Source: Sporolactobacillus sp. CQH2019 (GTDB lineage: Bacteria; Bacillota; Bacilli; Bacillales; Sporolactobacillaceae). From it: 64,000 nucleotides of DNA. The position numbers and the translations under genes are program-made. The DNA is taken from contig NZ_JARAJZ010000004.1 of the NCBI RefSeq assembly GCF_028765345.1, positions 124,001 through 188,000 on the forward strand, written 5' to 3'. Under the pieces are notes generated by a model. It ran no database searches, was not told where the DNA came from, and saw only the letters and a program-made list of their open reading frames with translations. The stretch's first letter is position 1. Every line of letters begins with the position of its first letter. Shown here one piece after another: positions 9,443-17,847 of the stretch.

Positions 9443-9492
9443 GGAGACGGATGGATGAAATCTCTATCAGCAACATTTTTTCGGCGGCGGCT

Positions 9493-10215
9493 TCATTCTC
9501 TGCCGGGCATGTTCTGTGACGGCCGCCGGGTCCAGTCGATATCGATTTGATAGGGGATCGGGTCAATCAGCCCCGCTTCCTGAAATCCTTTGATCCTCAG
9601 CCTGCAGCTGTCGCATGTGCCGCAGGCCTTGTCTCCGCCATTGTAACAGGATGTCGTCAACTGGTAAGGAACCGCGAGCCTCGTTCCAAGCTCGATTGTC
9701 TCTTTTTTTGTCAGATGCATCAGCGGTGCCTGAATGGACAGGCCGCGGCTTGTGACCCCTGTTTTTGTGGCCAGATTGATCGTCCGGTTCATACTGTCAA
9801 TAAATTCAGGGCGGCAATCGGGATAGCCGCTGTAATCAACGGAAGAGACGCCGATAAAGATGGTCTCTGCACCCAGCACTTCTGCATAAGCACTTGCAAG
9901 AGAGAGGAAAATCATGTTTCGGGCGGGGACATAGGTGACGGGGATGTCGCTTCCATCTCCGTTCTGCGGCACGCCAATGGACGTATCGGTCAAAGCACTG
10001 CCGCCAATTTGCTTAAAAAAGTCGATATTGACAATGCGATGATCTTTCACGCGGTAATAGGCCGCCACCTTTTTCGCCTGAACAACTTCCCGACTGTGAC
10101 GCTGGCCGTAACTGAATGTCAGCGGATAAAGTTCAAAGCCTTCCTGATTCGCTATACCCATACATGTTGTGCTGTCCAGCCCTCCGCTGAGCACAACCAC
10201 TGCTTTTTTGACCAT
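9493..10215 (-). CDS. queC: 7-cyano-7-deazaguanine (preQ0) synthase
   Basis: ATP-dependent enzyme that turns 7-carboxy-7-deazaguanine and ammonia into preQ0 in queuosine synthesis. The 240 residues carry the PP-loop SGGLDSTTCMG near the N-terminus, YVPARNMIFLSLA, and a C-terminal zinc site (CYNGGDKACGTCDSC). ATG 10215 is chosen over ATG 10245 because GGGGAGGTG lies just before it and the PP-loop then sits close to the start, as in the family. It is expressed from a leader with a preQ1-I riboswitch. queD and queE are not in the window. Confidence 0.95.
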   Translation of the reverse strand: MVKKAVVVLSGGLDSTTCMGIANQEGFELYPLTFSYGQRHSREVVQAKKVAAYYRVKDHRIVNIDFFKQIGGSALTDTSIGVPQNGDGSDIPVTYVPARNMIFLSLASAYAEVLGAETIFIGVSSVDYSGYPDCRPEFIDSMNRTINLATKTGVTSRGLSIQAPLMHLTKKETIELGTRLAVPYQLTTSCYNGGDKACGTCDSCRLRIKGFQEAGLIDPIPYQIDIDWTRRPSQNMPGRE

Positions 10216-10448
10216 TTCAGGCACCTCCCCGGTTTGGATCCTCAATCATTTGCGGCAGCGGTCCGGTAAGTATTTTTTCCGTCCGCTGCCTTGGCCGCGC
10301 ACAAACGGCACTGCCTTTTTACGAACCTTGGTGTATGTATCCTTTCCTCCGACCGGATGCATCGGATCCAGTGCGGATTCAGCTTTTGGAGCTCAGATTA
10401 CAGGCCTCTTTGGCATTCCGGCTGGCAAAAAGAAGCGAATGAAAAAAA

Positions 10449-10475
10449 CTCTCCATAACAAAAATGGAGAGCGCA
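10449..10475 (-). terminator. intrinsic terminator in the queC leader
   Basis: On the minus strand CTCTCCAT pairs with ATGGAGAG around TTTTGTT or similar, followed by seven U. Its 5' arm overlaps a possible closing stem of the structured region just upstream, which would allow terminator and antiterminator states. Confidence 0.8.
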
Positions 10476-10570
10476 AAGTCGGACGACGTCCCTTGTCCCT
10501 TGATAGGCATCCGGACAGGTCCGTGAACCCAACTAACTGGACCACTCGCCGTTCCGAACGCTTTTTCTCA
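10466..10570 (-). ncRNA. unidentified structured leader RNA before queC
   Basis: Minus-strand folding by eye gives a closing stem (GAG and AGCG near 10560-10568 with CGCTCTC near 10466-10474) around four hairpins: CGTTC/GAACG, GGTCC/GGACC, TGTCC/GGACA and GGAC/GTCC. CGCTCTC is shared with the following terminator. It matches no riboswitch I could recognise (compared with T-box, S-box, ykkC, THF, ZTP, lysine, glycine and preQ1 types). It lies in tandem after the preQ1-I element. Function unknown. Confidence 0.5.
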
Positions 10571-10597
10571 AGAAAAGCAGCCGAATTTTTCAGTTGC
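10571..10597 (-). terminator. terminator of the preQ1-I riboswitch platform
   Basis: On the minus strand GCA-A-CTGAA pairs with TTCGG-C-TGC, with one mismatch and an AAA loop, then TTTTCTT. It starts a few bases after the riboswitch tail, as in transcription-type preQ1 switches. Confidence 0.6.
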
Positions 10598-10601
10598 AAC
10601 G

Positions 10602-10645
10602 CTCCCTAGTTTTGTTTCATGAGGGGCGGGAATTTCGAACCCTCA
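10602..10645 (-). promoter_or_regulatory. preQ1-I riboswitch upstream of queC
   Basis: On the minus strand TGAGGG-TTC, a short loop, CCCCTCA, and the A-rich tail GAAACAAAACTAGGGAG reproduce the preQ1-I H-type pseudoknot aptamer, close to the Thermoanaerobacter tengcongensis form (GGGTC, CCCC, AACAAAACAAGG). It begins at the predicted transcription start. Binding of preQ1 is expected to lower queC expression. Confidence 0.8.
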
Positions 10646-10653
10646 GTGTGACT

Positions 10654-10659
10654 ATTATA
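10654..10659 (-). promoter_or_regulatory. -10 element of the queC promoter
   Basis: TATAAT on the minus strand with TGC in front, an extended -10. The -35 region (TGTTCA at 17 bases) is weak. The start site would fall one or two bases before the riboswitch. Confidence 0.65.
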
Positions 10660-10900
10660 GCAAACTCTCCGGTTCATGAACATACGGGGCTGCCGGCAGA
10701 ACTATTCGAAAAAAACCTGGCTTCGCAGTCTCCGGCACAGCCTCTGCTGCAAAAGCCGGTACGTCTTCATACCATACCGGCAGGCCCCGGGGTCCGGCCC
10801 CTCTAATAGCTGTGCCTTCACAGTAAAAAAGCCCTTACGACTCATGCAGCTCCTGTCGGCTGGCTCACCGGATCAGCGCCGTCGTTTCGGCCCCTCTGTC

Positions 10901-11710
10901 TCATGAAATTTTCCTGTAGCTCGCCATCATCCACTGATCAATATCTTCGAAACCGAGTTTTTTGTAGATACTGCCGGCCTCCGGGTTGTTATAAAAAAGA
11001 CACGGTTCTTTGTGTTCCGCCTTCAGAGCAGCAATCGTCTTGATCAGACAGCTGGTCGCATAACCGCGCCGTTTATAGCCCGGCTTTGTACAGACACCGA
11101 CAATCATCGCTGCTCGGCGCGTCTCGGCCGTTGTCGAGACCGCGCTGACCGGCTCTTCGTTTTTCTCAATATAATAGGTTCTTGAAATACCTTTTTCCAT
11201 GTTCTCCTGAAAGTCGGCGAGATCTACTTTCGGTTCCGAAAACTCCGGAATCGATGCCCGCAGCCGAACGATTTTATCCGCTTCCTCGGGGAAAAGCATT
11301 TTTACGTCTTTGCGCATCGACTCTTTATCCAGTACTTCGCGATCTTCACGTTTTGCATAGAAACAAAGTTTTCTATCCTGAGGCGGCTGTCCGATAAAAG
11401 GCAGAATCCGCTCAACCATCTCTTTCAGGCCGGAAAGCATGCTCAGTTTCCCGTTGTTCTTGATCACTTCCGACCATGCCTCTCCGTCCAATTGATCGGG
11501 ATGCTTCGCATAAGGAATAAAATTATCCCGGTATCGGAGCAGGATACTGATCAGTGCTCCGGTCTCATTAAAGTCTCCCCATACCATCACCGGTTCACCG
11601 CCAAAGCCAAACGTTTCAATATCGCCGAGAATGAAAAGATTTTCTGCAGGACGTTCACCTGCAAAATCCATGACGAGCGTTCTGTCCTTTTCCGTTAATT
11701 GCCTGATCAT
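10901..11710 (-). CDS. GNAT-family N-acetyltransferase
   Basis: A 269-residue protein whose C-terminal half is a GNAT domain: SAVSTTAETRRAAMIVGVCT (beta strands) followed by the acetyl-CoA loop PGYKRRGYATSCLI and the terminal YNNPEAGSIYKKLGF motif. The N-terminal half (MIRQLTEKDRTLVMDFAGERPAENLFILGDIE) is a second, degenerate GNAT-like half seen in a family of two-domain acetyltransferases. The substrate is unknown. It stands alone, with no obvious operon partners. Confidence 0.8.
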   Translation of the reverse strand: MIRQLTEKDRTLVMDFAGERPAENLFILGDIETFGFGGEPVMVWGDFNETGALISILLRYRDNFIPYAKHPDQLDGEAWSEVIKNNGKLSMLSGLKEMVERILPFIGQPPQDRKLCFYAKREDREVLDKESMRKDVKMLFPEEADKIVRLRASIPEFSEPKVDLADFQENMEKGISRTYYIEKNEEPVSAVSTTAETRRAAMIVGVCTKPGYKRRGYATSCLIKTIAALKAEHKEPCLFYNNPEAGSIYKKLGFEDIDQWMMASYRKIS

Positions 11711-12254
11711 CTATACTCTCCTCTCCAGAGGCATTTCAGTCCTGCACATGCCGAGAGACCCTGTGTCATCGTTAACTAATCTTTACTTTTTCTTCATAAT
11801 TATATATGAAAATTTTACGAAATGGTATGAATAAATCTTGTCATTCATCATGATGAATATAAAATTAATTTTCTTCTATGAATCTGAATATCTCCGCTGC
11901 CGCTTAGACACCGGCAATCGGTAAAAACGGCATAGTCATAAAAGCCGGACACTTTATGAAAAAATATGAGCCGCCGATTTCTTCAGCCCGCCCGAATAGG
12001 AATTCAAAAAAACTGCACGCTGAAGAAACCTTTATTTCCAGAAAGCAGCGTTGGAGAGGATAATATTTTTCAAGACGGGGCAGCAGTTTTTGCGCTTAAA
12101 ACGATTATCTTCGGCCTAAATCTTCTGCAAAAATTTTCCACGCAATGTCCTGCCATCCGTGCAGCGGCATAATCGTGACGTCCCGCCGGCGGACAGGATT
12201 TATCGGCAGCATTTGAAAGAAGCCCTGCGACGTGCCGCTCAGAAAAAATGCAGC
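11711..12254. other. A+T-rich intergenic region, no gene seen
   Basis: About 540 bases between the GNAT gene and the terminator of the merR operon. Short frames occur on both strands, but none has a ribosome site or recognisable content. Confidence 0.5.
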
Positions 12255-12302
12255 AAAAAATGAGAAAGAATAGACGGATTGGATAGGCCATTCTCTCTCA
12301 TT
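12255..12302 (-). terminator. terminator of the merR-gyrI-like operon
   Basis: AATGAGAGAGAAT pairs with ATTCTTTCTCATT (12 of 13 positions) and is followed by TTTTTT on the minus strand, about 120 bases after the upstream gene ends. Confidence 0.7.
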
Positions 12303-12420
12303 TTAACTGTTAAACCGGCTGCCCATCAGAAAAGACCGGCCGGCTGCTTCGACAAGATGAATCATTTCCCGCAGCATCGTTTTTATTAGAATTAAGCCGG
12401 TGGCCGCCTGTTTCTCTCAA

Positions 12421-13086
12421 TTACGAAACGATCGGCACAACAGGATGGCGGATTACTGTTTTTCTTTTTTCCGGCATCGATTTTCGCGGATCGGACAGAT
12501 AAATCTCGTGATGCCTTTTGATCGTTCCGTCCGGCCGGACTGTTGAAATCGCGTTCCTCAGCTGATGACCTTCGATATAGTTTTCCATTTGCGCCATGGT
12601 TTCCGATTCTTTCTCAAAAGGACCGATATGCATCATTTGCACGCACAGGCCTTCTTGAAACGTCTGAAACCGGGCTTTCGATACGTCAAGCAGCGGCTTC
12701 TTTCTTGCAATCTCTGCACATGCCCAACGGAACACCTCAGCAGTCACAAACTCCGGCTGGCGGATCATCGATGTCCAGCTATAATGATCTTTATCCGATA
12801 AGTCAAGCTCCCGGCCGTCCATCCACCACAGCCCTTCAAGCGGCGGCACGACATAATCAAAGTATCCTTGCAGCCGCTGTTTTCCGTTCTTACTCATCTT
12901 AATGGTGTAGGAAAGGCCGTATAACAATTCAACCGACGACTGATAGTCTCCTCCTTCATCGTTCGGATTGCCCATTCCGTCGACCATGATGAAAGGCATG
13001 GCCGGCACATCAATGAGCACGGGTTTTTTCGGGGGAAGATACAGATCTTTAAACGCATTTTTATAGTCTAATTTATCAGCAGCCAT
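12421..13086 (-). CDS. GyrI-like small-molecule-binding domain protein
   Basis: A 221-residue protein of the GyrI-like family. The N-terminal region KKPVLIDVPAMPFIMVDGMGNPN, the central LYGLSYTIKMSKN and GLWWMDGRELD, and GLCVQMMHIGPFEKESETM match single-domain GyrI-like proteins common in Bacillota, which are thought to bind small ligands. It overlaps the 3' end of the merR gene by 11 bases, so the two are translated together and probably act together as ligand sensor or modifier and regulator. The ligand is unknown. Confidence 0.75.
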   Translation of the reverse strand: MAADKLDYKNAFKDLYLPPKKPVLIDVPAMPFIMVDGMGNPNDEGGDYQSSVELLYGLSYTIKMSKNGKQRLQGYFDYVVPPLEGLWWMDGRELDLSDKDHYSWTSMIRQPEFVTAEVFRWACAEIARKKPLLDVSKARFQTFQEGLCVQMMHIGPFEKESETMAQMENYIEGHQLRNAISTVRPDGTIKRHHEIYLSDPRKSMPEKRKTVIRHPVVPIVS

Positions 13087-13879
13087 GTTCCTGCCTCCTG
13101 CCGATCGGCATGATGATTTCCGTTACGTAGTTATTCGGATTGCCTTTAAATATCCTGCCCGGTCCCTGAACATACACCTCCCGGAAGGGCGTGAGATAGC
13201 TGAAATGATGCTTCCCGGCATAGTCCAGAAGAGCTTTATATGCCCTGTTCAGGCTGTTATAGCCGCCCTTATGTTCCGTACAAACGGCTCTGACCGGCGC
13301 GGCCGCATCCGCCTGCTTCAGCTGCGCCGGGACTGGCAGACAGCATTCAATATCCGCTTCATCGCTGTATTCAGCCGAGTAGTAGAGGGTAAAGGGGCAT
13401 CCCTCGGTATGGCTGCCGGCGGCCTTATATAACTTTTCCATATACTTTCCGATATCGCTGTATTTCCCTTTATATTTGATCGATGCCACGGCAATCGGTT
13501 CGATATCCCGGATTTCGATTTCGTAATCCGGGCCATTTTCTTCCGCCTGTTTCGGTTTCCTATAAAAGTTAATTTTATCCGGCAGAAATTTTTCTTCCAG
13601 AATTCTGTTTTCGATCATCGCCTTCTTTTCCTCAAGAAAATAAGTTAAATCAGAAGGCGTTTCGCAGCGGCCGAGCATATCTTTCATTTCGGAAATGGAA
13701 AATTCAAGATTCCGAAGCAGTTTAATCCGTTCTGCTTTTTTAAAATCGGCAGTGTTATAAAATCTGTATCCGTTTTCTTCATTACGAAAAGACGGAGTCA
13801 GTATGTTTTGCTCGTCGTAATAGCGCAGCGTTTTAACAGTGAGGTTTGTGATTTTGGAAAACTCCCCGATTTTGTACAC
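13076..13879 (-). CDS. MerR-family regulator with GyrI-like effector domain
   Basis: The first 70 residues are a MerR winged helix (VYKIGEFSKITNLTVKTLRYYDEQ, split here as start, recognition helix and wing), followed by a coiled dimer helix and a C-terminal GyrI-like effector-binding domain (from about residue 115: EIRDIEPIAVASIKYKGKYS, then AVCTEHKGGYNSLNRAYKAL). This is the BmrR/BltR-like layout for sensing lipophilic compounds. A GTG start at 13879 places the MerR domain at the N-terminus and follows AAGGAGG at a slightly long 12-base spacing; the ATG at 13930 would add a non-homologous extension. It probably regulates itself and the next gene. Confidence 0.85.
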   Translation of the reverse strand: MYKIGEFSKITNLTVKTLRYYDEQNILTPSFRNEENGYRFYNTADFKKAERIKLLRNLEFSISEMKDMLGRCETPSDLTYFLEEKKAMIENRILEEKFLPDKINFYRKPKQAEENGPDYEIEIRDIEPIAVASIKYKGKYSDIGKYMEKLYKAAGSHTEGCPFTLYYSAEYSDEADIECCLPVPAQLKQADAAAPVRAVCTEHKGGYNSLNRAYKALLDYAGKHHFSYLTPFREVYVQGPGRIFKGNPNNYVTEIIMPIGRRQEHGC

Positions 13880-13930
13880 GGCCCATACTCGCCTCCTTAG
13901 TATAAACGATCCTCCGCACGGGAGAGTCAA

Positions 13931-14569
13931 CTGTTTTTTTTCTAAACGTCTGAACGGTGGGCCCCTTTAAAGCGGGCATCGATTGGATGCTGAAACCGCC
14001 GTATACAGACCACCGGGAAGGAGCAGGAAGATAATCGGCCGCCGTCCGGCGGCAATTGTCCGAATCGCTCTTTAAACGGCGGACTGAAACATTTAAACAA
14101 ATTTCTTTCCTCTTAATTTTTTACAATTTTCAGTGACAAAAGTCAAAATCTTGATGTTTGATTTTTGAGAGGCATTAATGATCTAATTAACAGTACGAAG
14201 CCACATCATTACTATGACTGTCATATGAAAAAGAAAAAACATCTAACTCTTGAAGAGGTGAAGAATTGCTGAGAGAAGAGGTTTGAAAAATCGGTGGAGA
14301 GACCGGAGATCTTGGCAAAAATAACAGAAGATATGGATTGGTCAGAACACATGAGTTCAGATTGATGGGTTCATGAATTAACTGATCGATTTGTTCATAT
14401 TGAGTCACTAGATGATAACGATCCATATTGAATGATTCTTTCAAAAACATCCTCAAATTCTAAAATATTTGCATAAAATTTACAATTATCCTCCCTAATT
14501 CGACAGTCTTTTTAATTGGCAACGTTTACAATCATAGATGTATTCCAAACTAAGGGGGGAAAATCATCT
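13931..14569. other. intergenic region entering the A+T-rich island
   Basis: The base composition shifts to A+T-rich after about 14090. Positions 14072-14102 duplicate 31 bases of the CHAD gene exactly (see the repeat entries). An 89-codon frame on the minus strand at 14187-14456 lacks a ribosome site. A possible promoter for the next gene is TTGGCA (about 14517) and TGTATT, spaced 17. Confidence 0.5.
14072..14102 (+). repeat. 31-bp exact duplicate, left copy
   Basis: Identical to 16293-16323 inside the CHAD gene, same orientation: starts TTAAACGGCGGACTG and ends ATTTAAACAAAT. The flanks differ. The two copies bracket the A+T-rich island. Confidence 0.85.
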
Positions 14570-14609
14570 ATGAAACTATTAAAGCTAAAGAAAATTATAC
14601 TGACAGTTA

Positions 14610-15143
14610 TTGTCCACTTTGTTTTTCGGCTCATTCGCCCTATTCGCAACTTCAGCTAGTGCTACCACGCCAGCTACAACTATACCAAAAGTTAGCGTAT
14701 CACCTTCGTTTGCCCCATCTGCATCTTTAAACAATGTTGATTTACAAAATACAAGTAACACAACACCTAAAAAGATCATCTCGTTCATGATGAATCCTGG
14801 ATCAGGTGGTGGGGGTGGCATTACCTATGTAACGGGCTGGCAATATTGGGGAACACTTAAATACTCTAAAAAATTTTTAGCCGTAACGAGATCTGCTGTA
14901 ATAGCGGGAGTTACTCAGTTTATACCTTTTGCATCAATTAGGGCCATCTCAGTCATCGCAAACACTTTTCTCGCGGCCTATGCTCCCAACGAATATGTCA
15001 CAGAAAAAATTTATAGAATATGGCTAGTAAATAGAATCAATGGCGGTAGAATTGTACTAAAGGAAAGAACAGATTGTTATTTCTATAGTAATTCAGCACG
15101 GACACACTTCATAGGTAAAATAAGTAGAACTTACAACAAATAA
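14610..15143 (+). CDS. secreted protein of unknown function, frameshifted at signal peptide
   Basis: The visible frame gives 177 residues from TTG 14610. The real start is probably ATG 14570, eleven bases after AAGGGGGGA, reading MKLLKLKKIILTVIV. Deleting one C at about 14613-14614 would join that to TLFFGSFALFATSASA, a textbook signal peptide with an ASA cleavage site. As given, the gene is broken by one extra base: a mutation or a sequencing error. The mature part has a Gly-rich GSGGGGG stretch, YVTGWQYWGTLKYSKKF, a hydrophobic central segment (AVIAGVTQFIPFASI) and a Tyr/Arg-rich end. The family was not recognised. It is followed 15 bases later by a small membrane protein gene, a layout like bacteriocin plus immunity, which is speculation. 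Confidence 0.55.
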   Translation: MSTLFFGSFALFATSASATTPATTIPKVSVSPSFAPSASLNNVDLQNTSNTTPKKIISFMMNPGSGGGGGITYVTGWQYWGTLKYSKKFLAVTRSAVIAGVTQFIPFASIRAISVIANTFLAAYAPNEYVTEKIYRIWLVNRINGGRIVLKERTDCYFYSNSARTHFIGKISRTYNK

Positions 15144-15157
15144 AAAGGATACTAAAT

Positions 15158-15337
15158 ATGAACAACAAAGTCTTCGTTTCGATCAAGGTTTTTTCTCTAG
15201 TTCTTCTCCTAATCTATATTTTCATACGTCCTGATGCCGGTGGAAATTATTACATGCCGGGATTGATTGCCTATGTGGTTATCAACATGACCGTAGACGT
15301 TTTAAATTATAGATTATTAAAAAAAAACAAACCATGA
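15158..15337 (+). CDS. small two-helix membrane protein
   Basis: A 59-residue frame beginning MNNKVFVSIKVFSLVLLLIY with AAAAAGGAT eight bases before ATG. Two hydrophobic segments (about residues 7-24 and 34-50) are separated by RPDAGGNYYMPG, and the tail is basic (LLKKNKP). It directly follows the secreted-protein gene and ends just before a terminator, so the two form a two-gene unit. Size and context fit an immunity protein or a membrane partner; no homologue was recognised. Confidence 0.6.
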   Translation: MNNKVFVSIKVFSLVLLLIYIFIRPDAGGNYYMPGLIAYVVINMTVDVLNYRLLKKNKP

Positions 15338-15339
15338 AT

Positions 15340-15366
15340 GGGCACGATTTTAAGTGCCTGTTTTGC
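15340..15366 (+). terminator. terminator of the two-gene island unit
   Basis: GGCAC (15341-15345) pairs with GTGCC (15354-15358) around a short A+T loop, followed by TGTTTT. Confidence 0.65.
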
Positions 15367-15417
15367 CTGTTATACGTCACTAAAAGTTTTTCCCTTCAAA
15401 TCAAACCGTTCTTTGTC

Positions 15418-15585
15418 TAGATCCTGTGAACGGACACTAGGTAACCACGTCTTTTCAACTCTTTTTCATACACCTTGATTGACGCCTTAACTCAGCTGAA
15501 TTCTTAGCAATGATTAAAGGGACAGCCATCCACAACGCTTTTACAGACAGATTTGTGATTTCCGAAAATTTCCTTGTTTGTACAC
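15418..15585 (-). pseudogene. debris: truncated merR start and possible IS3-type transposase fragment
   Basis: On the minus strand GTG 15585 opens VYKQGNF, then after a frame change EITNLSVKAL, matching VYKIGEFSKITNLTVKTL of the intact MerR protein at 13879 including the upstream AAGGA site. The match stops after about 20 codons. Downstream (15482-15418) IKVYEKELKRRGYLVSVHRI resembles the HTH_21 segment of IS3-family OrfB transposases. Both pieces are short and broken; the second is uncertain. Confidence 0.4.
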
Positions 15586-16067
15586 AATCCCGTTCCTTAT
15601 TTTCAGTCTAAACAACCCGCCGCGCAGGCGGGTCAGCGGCTATTCTGCGCTCCTTATTTGAGAGAGTGGATAATTATTATGGCAAAAAAGATACGCTTTG
15701 TCTGCTTCACTGGACTGAGACATTTTCTTACACTTTTTCCATCGACATGATGTCAATGAAGTTCCTCGCTGCACCATTTGGGCCGTCCTTTTAATTAGAA
15801 CGCACATTCTCTATAATAAAGATAGAGAAATGTCTCCATATTCAGATGTGAACAAGAAAACTTCCCGGCCGGTGCCGTACAGAATCCGCTGCGGCGGGGT
15901 TCACCGTCCCGGGCTTGGCAGAAATAGGCGATGCCTTTTCGGCGGCAAGAGTGGATAAGTTCAAAAATGAAAGCGCTTCATATTGTGTTTCCTTAAGAGT
16001 TTACCTATTCTACCGCAATCACACAGACAATCGAGCATTCAGACAAACAACGAGGGGGGTTGTTAAG
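15586..16067 (+). promoter_or_regulatory. leader region of the CHAD gene with promoter-like inverted repeat
   Basis: TTCTCTAT (15807-15814) and ATAGAGAA (15822-15829) form an inverted repeat that contains a TATAAT -10 element (15812-15817), a candidate operator-promoter. A hairpin with CCCGCC and GGCGGG lies near 15617-15632. An N-terminal extension of the CHAD frame upstream to 15915 has no ribosome site and is not used. Confidence 0.4.
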
Positions 16068-16940
16068 ATGATGAAACAGGAAAGCATGCCATTTGAAATC
16101 AATGCCGACATAAAAAAAACGATGATCAAATTTCTAGTGTCCGCTTCAAAGCGATTAGAATCCGACACGGCAGACTTTATGTCGGATGCTTCCGCCGTGG
16201 AAACAGTGCACCAGATGCGCCTTGAAATCAGAAAGATACGCTCCCTCTTATTCTTTATCAAAAAAATGATCACAAGCGGCTGCTACGATTCATTAAACGG
16301 CGGACTGAAACATTTAAACAAATCTCTGGCAGCCATACGGGATTTAGATATTCTCATTTCGAACTGCAGCCGCTTCAACAAATCGAGCGTCCTGAGCAGC
16401 ATTGTCCGGGCAGAGCGGCTGGATTTATCGGACAGTCTGCGCAAGAAACTGGCAGGCCCGGACGGAAAATCCAAAATAGTGCCCATTGACTGGCCGGCGG
16501 CGATTGAATGGAATGATTCGGCCCGTCTTGAAACGGCCGTTTCCGATTATGTCCGGAGCGAACTGAGCGTCATGTTAAAAAAATACTTAAAACTGGGCAG
16601 AAAAACCGATTTTTCCGCACCCGATCAATTGCACCGGTTCCGAATCGCGGGTAAAAAAATCAAAACGATCCTGGAGTTATTTCTCCCGATTCTGGATATG
16701 AAGGGTCAAAAACTCTACCGAAGGCTCAAAAAACTGCTTCAGACGATCGGAGACATCCATGACTTCCAAACTTCCTGCGCTATTGTGCTGGAACTATCCG
16801 AAAAAAATTCCGTTCCTTCGGATGAAGTCCGTCAATCCGCCGATTATTTGAGAAAAAGTGAAAAAAGAAAGGCAAAATCCCTCGATAGCGATTGGCACAG
16901 CACCAAAAAAATGATCAAAATTTATAGGCTGACACGGTAG
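16068..16940 (+). CDS. CHAD domain protein
   Basis: A 290-residue alpha-helical CHAD domain protein. The family is histidine- and basic-residue-rich and binds polyphosphate. Seen here: the first repeat VHQMRLEIRKIRSLLFFIKK, then LNKSLAAIRDLDILI, and the second repeat LHRFRIAGKKIKTILELF with LLQTIGDIHDFQTS. ATG 16068 is chosen because GAGGGGGGT lies in front; the open frame extends back to 15915 but with unrelated sequence. No CYTH (triphosphate tunnel) domain gene is adjacent. Bases 16293-16323 are repeated at 14072. Confidence 0.8.
   Translation: MMKQESMPFEINADIKKTMIKFLVSASKRLESDTADFMSDASAVETVHQMRLEIRKIRSLLFFIKKMITSGCYDSLNGGLKHLNKSLAAIRDLDILISNCSRFNKSSVLSSIVRAERLDLSDSLRKKLAGPDGKSKIVPIDWPAAIEWNDSARLETAVSDYVRSELSVMLKKYLKLGRKTDFSAPDQLHRFRIAGKKIKTILELFLPILDMKGQKLYRRLKKLLQTIGDIHDFQTSCAIVLELSEKNSVPSDEVRQSADYLRKSEKRKAKSLDSDWHSTKKMIKIYRLTR
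16293..16323 (+). repeat. 31-bp exact duplicate, right copy (inside CHAD gene)
   Basis: Exact match to 14072-14102, coding for LNGGLKHLNK in the CHAD protein, so this copy is the likely source and the left copy a displaced fragment. Confidence 0.85.
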
Positions 16941-17847
16941 GAACCAAACTGCTTCTGCTTATTTCCGCCGTTTTCCTTTATCTGTTCCTTTTCGGTGAAG
17001 AAGGCGCCTTTTTAAACGACCCGATGATTTGCCGGCTGCCGTTTTTTTTATTATAAGGAAGGCATTGGAAATAGCCGTTTACGGAGATGGCCAAAGAGGG
17101 AGCCTGCCCGGTATAATACGTGGATCCTCGGGATCGGCCTCCCATTGGACAGCCAGCAGATGCCTCAAAGGTTTTTAAAAATTTGTTGCAGAAGCGGCCG
17201 AACGCGGGATCCCGTTCGGCCTGAGACGGCACAGCCCTCGCTAATACGGTAAAGCCGGGTTTTCCGATCGACGGTGTTTTACCGGGCCTTGTCCGCGGTC
17301 TTCTACTATTAGTTAAGCCCTTAGCAGAAAGCGGAATCTTTAAGAGTTTCTGGTCAAAAAAGGGTATGCCAAAGGAGGCCTGGCCCGGTGGATTTTTTCA
17401 GTCAGGCGGATAGAGGATAGAAACGTACAGCGGACTATCTTCGAATGGCCAGGCCATAGTCATAGGTTTGATTGTGGGTCACCGGGAGGTATAGAGTCCG
17501 AATCAATCGGTGTACCGCCGCAGCGGCAGTCTTCTTGGTTTTGGCGACGAAAATTGCTTTTTTGTGATGACAGCCGGCGCGGCGGAACTAATCAAACGAT
17601 TGTTTCGTGTTTGAGATGGCCTGGAGGCCGGGCAGACCATTCGATCCCAGACAGGCCATCCCGCTTGTCCGTACTTCTTGCACAGAACGAACCATTTCGC
17701 GAATTAATGTAAATAGAGCGGGGATCTGATAGGATTCGTTGAATGCGCAGATTTTATTGATCGATGGCGATCAAACAAAACAGGCCGCCCCATCGCCGGA
17801 AGCCCGGCCGATGTGCTGCCTGTTTAAAAGCTTTTTATTGACCCTTA
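16941..17847. other. 900-base intergenic region, no gene recognised
   Basis: Several GGCC-rich inverted segments occur (for example around 17368-17380, 17440-17455 and 17613-17630), but no open frame has a ribosome site or recognisable product. Frames at 16978-17232 (minus) and 17739-17942 (plus) were considered and rejected. Confidence 0.45.

Noticed and set aside
8967-9566. 199-codon minus frame and other frames over array B
   Set aside because: Repeat-driven open frames overlapping the 3' end of queC, with no ribosome site or recognisable domain.
10619-10665. tRNA T-arm-like sequence (GGGTTCGAAATTCCC) near queC
   Set aside because: No cloverleaf around it; the sequence is explained by the preQ1-I aptamer.
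14187-14456. 89-codon minus frame in the A+T-rich island
   Set aside because: No ribosome site, no recognisable content; low-complexity Ser/Asn/Leu-rich translation.
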